From positions 83,332,079 to 83,396,078 of the forward strand of contig NC_035433.2 of NCBI RefSeq assembly GCF_002127325.2: a stretch of DNA of 64,000 bases. Direction: 5' to 3'. Of this stretch, positions 31,787 to 44,459 are shown piece by piece. Below the pieces are notes generated by a model that did no database searches, was not told where the DNA came from, and worked only from the letters and a program-made list of their open reading frames with translations. A program made the translations under genes and the position numbers. Origin of the DNA: Helianthus annuus. Taxonomy: Eukaryota > Streptophyta > Magnoliopsida > Asterales > Asteraceae. The first letter of the stretch is position 1, and each line of letters opens with the position of its first letter.

Positions 31787-34700
31787 CACCCCAATAATTC
31801 CACGTATTACCGGTGGGCCCGGTGGGGAGTATCGTGACGTAGTTGATATCATCATTGTCAATATACACAAATATATAGCACAGCGGAAGGCTGGGTAAAT
31901 AAACTATTACAAACCATACTGTCTGTCGATGTTCGAGTACAAGAATAATACAGACTGGAATGTAATAAGATCCACAGGCGGATCATAAAGTACAAAGAAA
32001 CAAAAAAACTACAGACTCCGGGTATCTATGGGATTTGCAAGATCCTCTACAACACCCTATAGCTCCAGCCTATTTCGATAAGTACCTGTCAATTCAATCT
32101 TTAGGAAAATACGTCAGTATACACTGGTAAATACAATTTAACTGACTCGTTTTGAAAACATTTAAGAAAATTGGTTTAGATGCACAAGGCACAAATCCTT
32201 TATAACTTGGGACGATCTTATTAAAATCTTGTATACAGTTTTACATGCTTGTCATACATGTGGGGCCGGTTTGTAAGCCGGACATGATTAACTGACTCAC
32301 CACTTTTAGAACCCACAAAGGAGTTATCCCCAACTTGTGGGTAAATTAATATTTAGCATTTGCATCTGTCGGGTGCATGCCTGCACCCCGTGCATAGGTC
32401 GTGGCCATTAGTAACTTAAATGAGCCAAGGATATCCAGGACACGGTCGTTAACCCCCAAATATTTATGTTATCAAACAATACAGATTAAAACGGGTTATG
32501 CGGATTTATTAAATCACAATCCGATCTAATAATCCCATACCCGACCAAGCGGCATTAATATACCGTATCCCAAGCCCGTATAGGGAAAATAAGTTAAAAG
32601 TATTTACCTGATGTAGCAGTAAATCCCTAAAGTTCCTGAAAGGCACTTTTTACCGGAAGCTATAAATCTGCTTAGAAGGTTTAATTATCTATTAGGATGC
32701 TAACGGGTCTTTACTTAAGTCAAAGACTTAAACCAACTAGCTAGAAAGAAACCTTACGGACCTAACCGGTAGATTAAGCGGGGATCGGGATAGAATGTGA
32801 TTTAGACCCGACAAGCTTGGATACTTGTATAATATGGGTAAACTAAACACATTCTGGAAGATGAAGTTTTTATGACAAAGTTAAGCCCGTTTCGGCTATT
32901 TTATGTAAACTAGTCACGTAGGCCGTTTCGAACACGTAAATGCGTAACGGGTAACCGGACAAGTTATAAACAGGTCTTAATCATTATTATGCTCAAAATA
33001 TGTTAATATAACAGAGGTATATCAACATTTATGCCCAAAAAGTAATTTAAACCAAAATAAGTCCCATAAGGGCATTTTGGTAATTTTGATGCTTATAAAA
33101 GAGTTTATTTGTAAAACTGAGTTTTAGGTCTGATTAGATTAGTAAAAACATGCATTTTATGAAGTTATATCAGTTAGATACTTAATATATGAAAAATACA
33201 CCTTTTATGACCAATTATGCACCGTAGGGGCATTTTGGTAATTTTACATAGACATTTAAAAGCTAAAATTAGGTTTCTGAGTTTACAACTTAAACTTACT
33301 GCAATATTATGTAAATTAACTTAAAACATCAGTAGGTTATGGGTTTTAAATGATTAATATAGTTTTGACCCATACTAGGTGCTAAAAACGCCTAATATGC
33401 GATTTAAAGGGCTAATATGGTAAAAATAGGAAATCTGATATTTTGGTCGGTTTGTAAGGTTCAAAATAATACATTTATCATTTAGGATCAGTAGCAAAGG
33501 TTTTAGTTTATTCACATTGCTAAAAATCGCGGTTTTATGCAAAAAGGGCGTTTTAGGCATTAATGAGCATAATTACGATCAAGAGCATAATTTACAAACG
33601 ATTAGGCACCATGTAATATAACTTCAAAGAGTTATACTACAATATAATATGGTCCTAATGGAAGCTTAAAACATGGAAGAAATAAGCTTGAATGGGTCAG
33701 AATTGAAAGTCATAGCAAAAGTCAAGCTTTTGCGACTTTCGGTTATAATCTGCCCTTAGACGATTAATTGTCGGATTAGGACTGATAAAACATGTTTAAA
33801 TAGTCATTACCGAGTTATTAGAATATTATAATCTAATTTAGAACCTCTTGTTTATTAATTAGAATCATTTTTGTCAATTCTGTCCAGTTTGACTTTTTGT
33901 CAAACTACTTTGACCCGACAATTAACCAGTCAAACGAGATAATTAGGAGACACCCTTTCAGGGGTTAATCACCTATACTAATGTGGTTTTATGACCACTT
34001 TCAATTTGGTCAGTGGCTGGACCAAACAAGATTAAAACGGAAGTCAAACCTAAACTATAACAAGTTTGACTTCTAGATAATTAAGCTAATTAAAGTGACT
34101 AAGCAAGTGATTAGGAGCTTACTAAAGGTCCAAGCTATCTTTTCTACACTTGATAGTCTTCTCCAAGTCCTTGTGAGCTCCAGAGATCAGTTATTTTTTA
34201 TTGTTGCAAATGTGAGTTTTTGAAACTCAACTTCAAGACCTATTTATACTAGATCATGAACTCTTGGATCATGCCCAGCTGTTATGGAAGGCCCTAGGAT
34301 CACCCCAGGTGTCCTAGTGGTTTATTTTTACCGTTCAACAATCCATGGTTTCGAAACAAGTCATTTGGAGTCGGTTAATCAGCTTAACATACATCTGTCC
34401 AAAATTTCTTCCCAGCGACGATCTTACGGACCGTAAGCTAGACATCTTGCGGACCGTATTCGAATCTTACGGACCGTAAACCTCAATCCATGCGGTCCGT
34501 AACCGAACTTAATTTACAACGCCCAGTTACCATCTTACGGACCGTAAGCCTAGGGCCATACGGTCCGTAACCGTTGACCAGAGGACAAATATTTTATAAC
34601 TTTTATACACTTCACCATGCATTTCTATTGTCCGAATCTTGACCCATAATTCAGTACAATAGTCCATATGACCAGTTCTGAATGCCCAATAACAATGCCA

Positions 34701-35141
34701 TGTAATTGTGTTTCCTTGTACTTAAAGAAGTTGTCCAAACATGAAGGTTTTGTCGGCTTTTCATATGAACTTCAAATTCTTGAATTGAAGTATGAACTAT
34801 TATTTGTAGCCAAGGTTTAACCTCCCTAATAGCCATTTATCAACGTGTTAACATAATTTATAAAGCTTTCGGGAATTATTCAAAAAGGTCATTCAGAGGT
34901 AAACTTTAACATGTTGACATGTTTAATTCCCGTAGCCCTATTTTTTCATATGTATACACGCAATGGCTTCTTGTATTCAATTAACCTTTCGATTAAGGAC
35001 AAATCTTCCACGAAGTGTCAATCAGAGGCTCAAGTTTGGGCATGTTGACCTTTTAAGTCCTTCATGAGAATACACTCGTTTAAAGTTCGGGACACGTGTC
35101 TATATATAACTGGACACGTTTTTACGTGGTGTTACAATATA
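31787..35141 (-). mobile_element. Solo LTR of chromovirus type with TSD
   Basis: The LTR body is 31792-35136 (3345 bp). On the minus strand it starts TGTAACACCACG and ends GGGGTGTGACA. Identical 5-bp flanks ATATA lie at 31787-31791 and 35137-35141, so this is a clean solo LTR with its target duplication. It is related to the LTR at 37558-41094: shared GTGGGCCCGGTGGGGAGTAT, AAATACGTCAGT-TACACTGG and CCCGTATAGGGAAAATAAG. The minus-strand TATA box (TATAAATA) is near 34249. No coding. Confidence 0.9.
34423..34570 (-). promoter_or_regulatory. Six palindromic ACGGACCGT motifs upstream of TATA
   Basis: CTTACGGACCGTAAG, a perfect 15-nt-span palindrome, and close variants (GCGGACCGTA, GCGGTCCGTA, ACGGTCCGTA) occur six times in ~150 bp. 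They sit about 180-330 bp upstream of the LTR's TATA box, the expected place for a retrotransposon enhancer. Confidence 0.6.
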
Positions 35142-35703
35142 TCACCGAGTTTACTTACAAACAAGCCTAGAACATCATCGAGTTGATTATGATCACGTAA
35201 ACACCAAGATTAATTCAACCATATATACAAAATCACTAGCACCAAGTTATGTCTACCAAAGAAACTAATCACGTCACAAAGATCAGTCATACGAAACACG
35301 AGATCATATCAAAACTTATATTACGATCAATGTATAGATTCATCAAACACTCGTATAACAATTAAACGAAGATGATAAACTAACCGAAGGTTGAATGTGC
35401 GGGAGTGCCTAGACAATGAGAAGGGTAGCTATGGACGTGCTTCTGCTGTCGATCAATAAAAGAAGAAGGGGAATAATGCTTTAGGGTTTGTTACTTTTCC
35501 AATAATCACGTAACAACATCCCCATCCCTCATGTTATATGCATAACCTGCCTGTTGGGCCTCGGCCTGGTCTAAAGTGTGGGCCGAGTGGATTGGGAGTG
35601 TGGTGTGTATTGTGACACCCCAGGAAAACCATACAACTTAACTAGCTTCCTCAGTAACCGCGTGCTAAATTTCGGGATGAAATTTCTTTCAACTTGGGGA
35701 TAA
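35142..35703 (+). other. Flank and 3' internal end of a plus-strand gypsy element
   Basis: The first ~475 bp probably belong to the outer minus-strand LTR (leader-like text near 35420-35520). From about 35640, GCTAAATTTCGGGATGAAAT, TTTCTTTC and AACTTGGGGATAA form the usual 3' end of a Ty3/gypsy internal region, with a polypurine-type tract just before the LTR at 35704. Confidence 0.5.
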
Positions 35704-37557
35704 TGTGACAACCCGTATTCCAAAACCTTTCTTTGTGTTTTATTGAAACTTGTATGATCAATACGCGACTAGTTGACATGTTTGATTGCAATGGAGTTCT
35801 TACGTTTTGATATGCTATATGCTACATGAATGTGTAATGTATGTATGTATGTGTGATAAAATTGGTCACTGATCACAAGCCCTTTGGGCCGCACACCTCA
35901 CTCTTCTCGGCTCACTATACTTGGACTCGAGACCAAGAGGGGCAACCCATTGATGGGTTCGGCCCACTTCCTTTGTGCGTGTTCACATACCCATTATGGG
36001 GTTTTGATCCTCATAATTTGCAAACCACAAACACACACAAAACCCTAGAACTCTCTCCCTTCCTCTCTTCCTTGTGCGACGGCAGCCCCCTCACCCGAAG
36101 CCACCCATCTCGAGCAATCTAGGCTTCTCGGCTTCCTGGTTAGTGTTAATTCTTGATCGCTTTCTATGTTTTTGATGTCACGTTGTTATGTGATGAACTA
36201 GGGTTTCATGATAGTAAATATATGGTATGATGAAACTAGTTTGAGTACTCGTGCAAATCGACTTATGCATGTAAAACAATCGGTTAATATAGGGTCTTGA
36301 TAATTGATGATTTCATGATTTAATTGTTGATATGTTTGTATGCTATTGTGGTGATCTAAGACCGATTACATGTTAGCAGATTAATAATTTTTGAACATAA
36401 GTTGTGTTGTATTATTGGCTTGATGAACAAAAGAACTAGGGCTGCATGTTAGTATTTGAAACCACTCACTTGTGTGATCCGATTCAATGTTTCGGGATGT
36501 TAATTGATCGTTTTGATAGATAATGATTAAGGTAATATGAATACACATGATTGCTGGAAAAATTGTTGATTTGATCTAAATTGAAACTGCCAAACTTGTT
36601 AGTAAAGGATACGGAAATAATGGACTGCAATTAAGGAAATCTGTTACATTCCTGATCTCGACACGGGTTGCGAGTCGAGAACTCACTTTCTCGACTCGAG
36701 ACCACGCATCATCAGCACAAAAACAGCATAACTCGAGACCACGGTTGCGAGTCCTGTTGCAACTCCAGACCTGACTCGAGACCACCCAGTCTCGAGTGAT
36801 AAATGCATAAGTCGAGACCTTCTTAGTTGCGACTCGAGAACACCAAGACTTCTACTCGAGACCGCCTAATCTCGACTCGAGATCTCTAGTCTCGACCCGA
36901 GACCATATAACCGTATAGACTGTTGGACTTGCACACTGTTACGGGCCTAAGTATTGGGCCGCACTGTTGGGCTTTGTTTGTTTACGTGATTTCTACTGTT
37001 GAACTACCATGATTACTCGTGTATGCCATGATCATGCAACTTGTTAGTATAAGTGTAGAAAACCATACATTCATTACTTAAACCTAGACCTGACTGTATG
37101 GTAACCATGTTAGGACTTGGTTGACCACAAGTGACTCAAGTGACCTTTTGTGTATCTGCCGAGCAAACCAAGGTGAGTTCACACTCTTACCAAGGCATGG
37201 GATTCCTGGGGGTTGGGAATGGGATTGAATGATTACTTGTACTTTTATCGTTACTGGAATACGTACCACTGACCTCGTTAGGGGAAGGTCACTTATATAC
37301 AGCTAGGCTAGTAACACATGGGAAGCCCCCACTAATCTTCGCACACATGCCTGGAATGGCCGCGATACGAATACTAATCTTCGCAAACATTCCTGGAGGG
37401 CCGCGATACAAATATAACTAGTCTAGAATACCTGGGGAACCCCCACTAATCTTCGCAAACATGCCCGGAGGGTCGCGATACAAATAAATACGATACATGG
37501 TTTACAAAACGAACATGTGAATTACGAAACGTATACTATAACTAAACAACTAGCTGT
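35704..37557 (+). mobile_element. 3' LTR of gypsy element, interrupted
   Basis: It starts TGTGACAACCCG after the polypurine-like tract. Leader-like sequence (AACCCTAGAACTCTCTCCC) is at 36042. Three copies of ACTAATCTTCGCA-ACATGCCTGGA.GG.CGCGATAC lie at 37330-37490. It stops where a minus-strand LTR begins at 37558, so the latter was inserted into it. Open frames inside are short and not genes. Confidence 0.6.
36655..36905. repeat. Cluster of CTCGAGACC / TCTCGACTCGAG motifs
   Basis: About a dozen GACTCGAGA/TCTCGAGTC-like words, many palindromic, in 250 bp of the LTR. The neighbouring unrelated LTRs have their own palindromic motif clusters. Confidence 0.65.
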
Positions 37558-38379
37558 TGTCACACCCCTAATTTCCACGTGTCACCGGTGGGCCCGATGG
37601 GGAGTATAGTGACGTAGTTGGCATCATCATAGACAAACAACACAATATAAATAAATGCACAGCGGAAGCAAAGATAGATTCATTCCAACTTTAATAGTGT
37701 GTAATATCAAATATCACTAATAGTTGAAACGGATCCATAGGCGGATCAAAATAAAATAAGATATTGTTCAACAGATTTATTGTCATCCAAGCTTGCGAGA
37801 CTTATTGTGGACGCTCTAGAAGACAGCCAGCCTATTTCGTGTAGTACCTGCACTTAACCTTTTGGGAAAATACGTCAGTTTACACTGGTAAATACAATTT
37901 AACTGACTCATTTTGAAAAAGGTTGAAAATTGATTTAAATGCACATGGCATAAAAATATTTTTATAACTTGGAATAATTATGCAATATAATCTTGTAAGG
38001 GATTTACATGTTACTTATGCGTTCAGTAGCCCGATCCGTAGACCGGGTTAAAGATTAATAGACACACCATAATATAGAGTTATACACTGACGGGTGTACG
38101 CCTACACCCCGTGCTCAGGTCGTGGCCATCTCGTAAGATGATGCCAAGGATATCCGGGACATGGTCATTAACCCCCCAAAGGCTTTAAGCAATAAAACAC
38201 ATTCAAAACAAGGCATCTCAATAAATTTAACCTCTATTCGATTAAAGAATTCGATTCCGGACCAAGCGGTATTTTATATACCGTATCCCAAGCCCGTATA
38301 GGGAAAATAAGTTAAAAGTATTTACCTTGGTAAGTATAAATCACAACTAGCGAGTGAAGGTAGCTTTTACTGGTTCTTC
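37190..38379. repeat. Duplicated LTR junction, copy 1
   Basis: Nearly identical to 47159-48350, across both the end of the plus-strand LTR and the first ~820 bp of the minus-strand LTR, including the exact insertion junction GCTGT|TGTCACACCCC. Differences are single bases. Confidence 0.88.
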
Positions 38380-41094
38380 TATTCTGGAACAAAGGTTTAT
38401 ATAACCTATTAGATTCCTAACGGATCTTTATTTAAGCCTAAACTTAGACCAGTTAGTTTTAAGGACGACACGGTTCAAACGCACGATTAAGCAAAGACCG
38501 GATAGAACGTGATTTAGACCCGACAAGTTTGAATAATTGTATAATATGGGCATGCTAAATACATTCTGGATTTTGAGACAAAAATGATAATGTTTGACCC
38601 GTTTCGGTCAATTTATGCAAACTAGTTACATAAACCGAACCGAACGCTAAAAGAGTGTTACGGGTAACCGTAAGAGTCATATGCAAGTTCCCTGAGATAA
38701 TATGCTCTAAATATGTCATAATATCAGTAAGTTATGTTCTATTATGCCCCGAATGAATTTAAACTCAACTTATGCCTTATAAGGGCATTTTGGTCATTTT
38801 AAAAGATTATAAAAGAGTTAAATTTGTGATCTGAGTTGTAGGTCTGATTCTTACAGTAAAAATACTTAATTTAACATATTATAACAGTAGGGTATGACCC
38901 ATATATGAAACTTATCATTTAAAATCAAACTATGCACCTTAGGGGTATTTTGGTAATTTCACAAGGGCTAAAAGTGTCAAAACTGGAAACCTGAGTTCAA
39001 AAACTTATACTTACTGTTATTTTATAAAAATATACTAAGAATATCAGTAGGTATCAACCTTATATGTTTAATATGGTTATAGTGCATACTAGGCGTTAAA
39101 AACGCTTAAATAGGCGATTTAGAGCCGTTTCCGAATTTTCAAAAGAAAGCTGATATTTTTATATTTCCAGAATGCTCAAAATAATTTATTTAACAAATTA
39201 AATCAGTGGAAAAAGGTTTGGGGTCAAAAAGATTTATAAAACTCATTTTATGGCTTAAAAGGGTAAATTCGGTATTTACCGAATTAAACTTAGAGACCTA
39301 TGATACGATCAGCCAAAAATTAAATAAAAATCTCCAAAAATCCCAAAATATTATATAACATCAGTGGGTAAAAAGTTTTATATCAAAAACTGGGTTTAAA
39401 TAGGCTATACGCTAATTATGCCAATTACTTAACACAAAGCTTTCAAATTACGATATTGAGCATAACTCTAAATCTGGACCTCAAACTGATATCAAATTTT
39501 TGGTGCAAGTTTATAAATCAGTAACAAACGTTTCTACTCTTTCACTTTTTCAAAAATCGCGTTTTATAGCAAAAAGGGCAAAATAGTCATATTTAAGCAT
39601 AAACCGGTAACATGCATATGAATCGGACAAGTGTAGAACTAAGTTGTAAAATCTCAGAGAGTTGTACATATATAAAGATGGTCCAAAATAAGCTCTAAGG
39701 CAGATCTCAAACATGCACGGATCCGAATCGAGAGTCAAAGAAAAAGTCATTTTATAAGACTTTCGGTTCCGATACGGGTTTAAACTGAAAATTGTCGAGT
39801 TGATCATGATGAAACATGTTCTTACATTAATTACAAAGTTATTTTGATGATCAAACAGGTTGCATGTGACCTACATTACTATCTATGCTAAATTTTGCAA
39901 AAACACATTCTGTTGACTTTTTAAGAAAAGCTTTGACTCGACAATCATCATGCTTAGAGTGAGAATCTGAAAATGCCCTTTTGAGGGTTTGCTACCTACA
40001 TAAATACCAACTTGTAGGTACTTTCAATTCGAGAAATGACTGAGCCATTTTCGTTTAATCGTAAAGTCAAACTAAATTTACGACGGATTGACTTTCGGTT
40101 GAATAACTAAGCTAGAACGAATTAGAGCAGGTTATGAACACTTACAAGAGTCCTAATAACAAGTACAAAGCCCTATGAACCCTTGATGATGACCAGAGAG
40201 CTCCAGAATTGCTCTTGTGAATTTTTGAAGATGAAAGTGTTCTTGGTTTTACTACTTCAAGACCCTTATATGCAGAATTTGATCTCATTAAAGGGTGCCA
40301 CAGAAGTCTAGAGGTGTTGTAAGAAGGTTACAAGTGCCCCTAGATGCATGTAAGTTGATTGGTGAGGCTTTAGAGTGGATAACAGCTGGTTACAACTCGG
40401 AATCAGGCCCTTAACTGCAATAATCCGTTTTCTGTCGCTGGGCAGGCCTCGCGTCACGCCTAGGGCCCTAGGTGTGACACCTAGCCCCATCTGATCCTCA
40501 AATCTCTTTTAATGTTGAAGTTTTGGTCCTTGGTCCTTTATTACGTGGTTTTGGCTATCAATCTTGCTCATTAGACCCTCAAACTTGATTTTTATGGACC
40601 TTGGGACATTTACAAACATGGTAAAGTCCTCGGTTAACTTTGTGCTCACCCGAAAAGTCATGAAACTCGACGTTGACGCATTTAGCCCTTCGTGCACGGT
40701 TTTGATCATAACTTTCTCATACGATCACGAAACTTCATGAAATTTTTACCACATATTCTAGTGAGTATATTTTAGCATTACAAAGCTTCGGGTTTGCCAA
40801 AAGATCACTCAGAGGTATAATTTCAACATGTTGACACGTTTAGCCCCTGTAGTTTGTAATTCCTCACTTTCTTACATTTTCCGCTTTGTATGATCCATGA
40901 TTTAACCGTTTGAGACTATAAACATTATGTAGGGTTATTTTAGAGCCTATCTTTCCATTGTTGACACTTTGGACCCTTATAATTCCATAGTTTCACTGTT
41001 TGTCAACTCTAGTCCCTCTAAAGTATGTTTTCACATATCCAAAGGCTATGCCACGTGTCTATGCATTATTGGACGTAAATTTCCGAGGTGTTAC
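37558..41094 (-). mobile_element. 3' LTR of chromovirus (Ty3/gypsy), 3.5 kb
   Basis: On the minus strand it starts TGTAACACCTCGG right after the polypurine tract and ends GGGGTGTGACA. The minus-strand TATA-like CATATAAGG is near 40270. A GC-rich motif cluster (GCCTCGCGTCACGCCTAGGG, near 40445-40490) lies ~170-220 bp upstream of it, the same position as the palindrome cluster in the related solo LTR. Confidence 0.8.
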
Positions 41095-41110
41095 ATCCTC
41101 GCCCCCTTAA
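41095..41110 (-). other. Polypurine tract
   Basis: Minus strand TTTTAAGGGGGCGAGGA immediately before the LTR start TGTAACACC. It primes plus-strand DNA synthesis in LTR retrotransposons. Confidence 0.75.
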
Positions 41111-41131
41111 AAGAAATCTCGACCTCGAGAT

Positions 41132-41983
41132 TTACTGGAACAAATGAGGGTATTTTTCTTTCATCGTGGATTCTACCTCCCATGTGTATTCGGGACCTCT
41201 ACGGGCATCCCACTTGACCTTAGCTATAGGTATGTACTTTCTTCGTAGCTTTTTCACCTGTCGATCTTTAATCGACAATGGTTTTTCCACAAACTTCAAG
41301 CTCTCATCAATGTGTATATCTGTATGCAGTATGATCAGTGATTCGTCAGCGAAACACTTCTTCAGATTACAGATGTGGAACACATTATGTATACTACTAA
41401 GCTCTTCCGATAAGTTTAGCTTATAAGCAACTGATCCGACGCGTTCGATAACCTCAAAAGGTCCTATGTATCTCGGGCTTAGCTTACCTTTCTTACCAAA
41501 TCGCATCACTCCCTTCCAGGGTGATACCTTAAGCAATACTTTGTCACCTACTTCGAAGTGAAAAGGCTTACGCTTTGGATCAGCGTAGCTTTTCTGCCTA
41601 TCTTGGGCAGCTTTCAAGCGATCGCGAATCTGGAAAATTTTGTCCGTTGTTTCAAAAACCAAATCTGGTCCTGATAATTGAACTTCTCCTACTTCTGCCC
41701 AATAGATGGGTGTTCTGCATTTTCTACCATATAATGCCTCGAAAGGCGCAGCCTTAATACCAGTATGGTAGCTATTGTTATAGGAGAACTCTATCAAGGG
41801 TAGGTGGTTATCCCAACTGCCACCTAAATCAATCACACATGCTCGAAGCATGTCTTCCAATGTTTGGATGGTACGCTCACTCTGTCCGTCTGTCTGCCAA
41901 CCGTTATGTGATAGTGCTTCTTGACTTATTGGCGAAACATATCCTTTAATCCTTAGGGTGTAATACATTGCGAGCTCCACCAA
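41132..41983 (-). pseudogene. Chromovirus integrase C-terminus and chromodomain
   Basis: A 283-codon open frame from a Ty3/gypsy chromovirus polyprotein. [20 protein letters not shown] and [19 protein letters not shown] come from the end of the integrase core. [18 protein letters not shown] and [16 protein letters not shown] are the GPY/F module. [14 protein letters not shown] then [18 protein letters not shown] is the C-terminal chromodomain that steers integration to heterochromatin. The zinc-binding HHCC region and most of the DDE core are missing: sequence before TDGQ is already scrambled (the usual STAYHPQ is gone). The stop is 20 bp before the polypurine tract, the normal end of the polyprotein. 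Not functional alone. Confidence 0.88.
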
Positions 41984-44459
41984 GCTCCTTAAATAGGTTT
42001 TAGCTCATAAGTTATTTGATCTTTGATACATTCGATTCCTTCGAATGATTTTATATATTCAAGGCTTAACTAGTCTGGTAATTAACAAATTGGCACACTC
42101 TTCCAGAGTGATATCTTTGTTGAACCTTATTCCTTAACAAGGACTTAGGAGGGTTGCTATTTTCATTAATCTTTGATTTTTCTGCCAAAACTGGCAACCT
42201 TACAGATGATCATGGATTTGTATGATCCTATTCGTTGTTTCCAAGGCAATTTTCAGATCCTGATGATTGGACGTACCAATCTTCTATTTAACAATAGGTA
42301 TTCAACATTCCATCTAAGCAAGGTCTCCAAAGGAGCAGCCTTGATACTTATATATCAATTATTATAGAAAAGCTTATCTTAATGTGAAATGGTTATTCCA
42401 ACCATTACTTAAAACTAATCTTAAGGGATAGTTAATCCTCACAGTTAGTCGAACAAATCGACGATCCTGGGCAGCTGATGGAAATTCTTAATTGTTGCCT
42501 AACTTGGGTTGCGGTATTCAGTGCATAAGCAAAATGAACCGTCTTTCTTAATTAACAATACCGAATTCTTCAGAATATCGAGTTAGGCTATATGAATCCT
42601 TTATTTTAAAACTTACTTAATCAGGGTTTCGATTCTTCCAATGATGGTACTAGCTACCTTGGAGATTTCATAATAGAATAACCCTAAATGGGATATAAAT
42701 CTTAACTCTACTTGCCTCTCAGGAGGTGAATAGGGTAATCTTAGGAGAAGATAATCAAGATACAAGGAGATTACAAAGATTTTCCAAATCTCAGGCTCCA
42801 GTTCATCCATCATTGCTCGTGTCAAATAAGTGACACGTTTATGTTACAAGTCCACGAATCACTTATTCGGGGACATTTACTTGGACAATTCCATTATGGA
42901 TATCTTCTTTGAATACCATTAGTTGACTTTAGTACCATATGACCATCGGAATATCCTTGTGGTCCCATGCATTAAACCTCCATACTGATCAGGCATGGAA
43001 GCAATCTATGGAACATATTAAGATACATCAATCCTCATATGGCGCTTTTATCATACTGTCTGGTATTCGTAATCGATAGAGATTAAAGAGATATCAACCA
43101 TATGTGCTGACGCACTTCCTCTAGAGAGAGGCTACTTCTAGAATTTTGCAATTTGGAAGTTTTTGACACGAACAGAAGGAATGGTTCTTATGATTTCACT
43201 TGTAAGTTTTACCTTACACTTAATGTCAGGGGTTCTTACGGGAAAATTTCATAAAAGTTTGCTAAATTTATGGTCTTATGAGGGACTTAGCAATACCTGA
43301 AACCAAACGTAACTCCTAGCAATAAAGTTATAATAAGGGGTGTATCTGGTGTCATTATTAATGTGAACTGCCTCTAATTATTGATCAGGAAGGTTAAACG
43401 CCTCCATTCTTAATCCTTTTAAACTTAGCTATAAGATCTTTGACAATTTGTAGGGCAGTTCCGAACTTGACTGATTATTCCTTAATCTATAAAACGTGAG
43501 TAGCTGAGGTGGATCCATAATGGATTCATAGTAAGCAGGCTTTGAAACCTTAATGTGCCCTCTTATTGTTGATGCTAAATCATGATATATATATATATAT
43601 AGTGCATTATGCTTAAATTCTAGGTTAACCGAATAAGAGCACTATTTCAACCAATGAATCAATGTTTGCAACCTACTGCCGATAGTTTATAGCTCTTATG
43701 GGGGTCGGAAAATTCTTATTCCATCTTTTCCACTTTGCAAAGCGGATACCAAGTTTTTCTAATAAGGTCCTTAAAATTTGGACCATCCCATACTGTATAA
43801 GGGGACTCCATTAGTGTCCCCACAAATCAAGAGTATTACCACCGAATGATTGTGACGCACACCTTACCGCGTGCTTTCCAGCATAACCACTGTTATACCT
43901 AATGGTTTCTACTTCTTTCAACAATTCCTTGCAATCAATGGCCCCTTTTTAACTATTGAAGTCTCTTGACTTCCAAGAGACGAAGTACTTTTTAAGTACA
44001 TCCTAAAAAGAATGGGCTCCTTGCCACATATGATTTTATTTGGGTCATTCTTCGCATATGGAGTATGAATAAAACTCTTATTTTGAGTAGCGACATGTGT
44101 TTTAGAGTAAACAACATTTGGCTTCTTGAATCATTTCATGTGTTTTCTTATAACCTTTCTAACAACTGCGTTAACTTTGGTTTTGGAGATTAACTCCTTT
44201 AACATTGAGGTTCACTCTTGATGCACCGTTAACATTTGTCGCATCTCTAGCATTGCGACTGTTGTTTGTCTTATATGAGCTTTCCATACTCGAATCTTTT
44301 GGTATTAAATACCAAATGTAACAATTTATTGTGTGCATTTCAACAGCTAGTCATCGCTCTGATGACTTATCATACATTAACCATGGTATTATTAAACCAT
44401 ATAAACATTCCTAAGAAGTGTTATTTGATTGTACATCAATCATATTCAGCTTAAGACAC
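41984..44459. other. Decayed gypsy internal region
   Basis: No long frame. About 42090-42430 is a highly diverged second copy of the integrase region: TCTCCAAAGGAGCAGCCTTGA at 42326 parallels CCTCGAAAGGCGCAGCCTTAA at 41737, and TGGTTATTCCAACC parallels TGGTTATCCCAACT. The rest is AT-rich and unassigned, and may be further decayed pol on the minus strand. Confidence 0.45.

Noticed and set aside
41132..41983. A functional integrase gene
   Set aside because: It lacks the zinc-binding domain and most of the catalytic core, and the upstream sequence is scrambled. A remnant.
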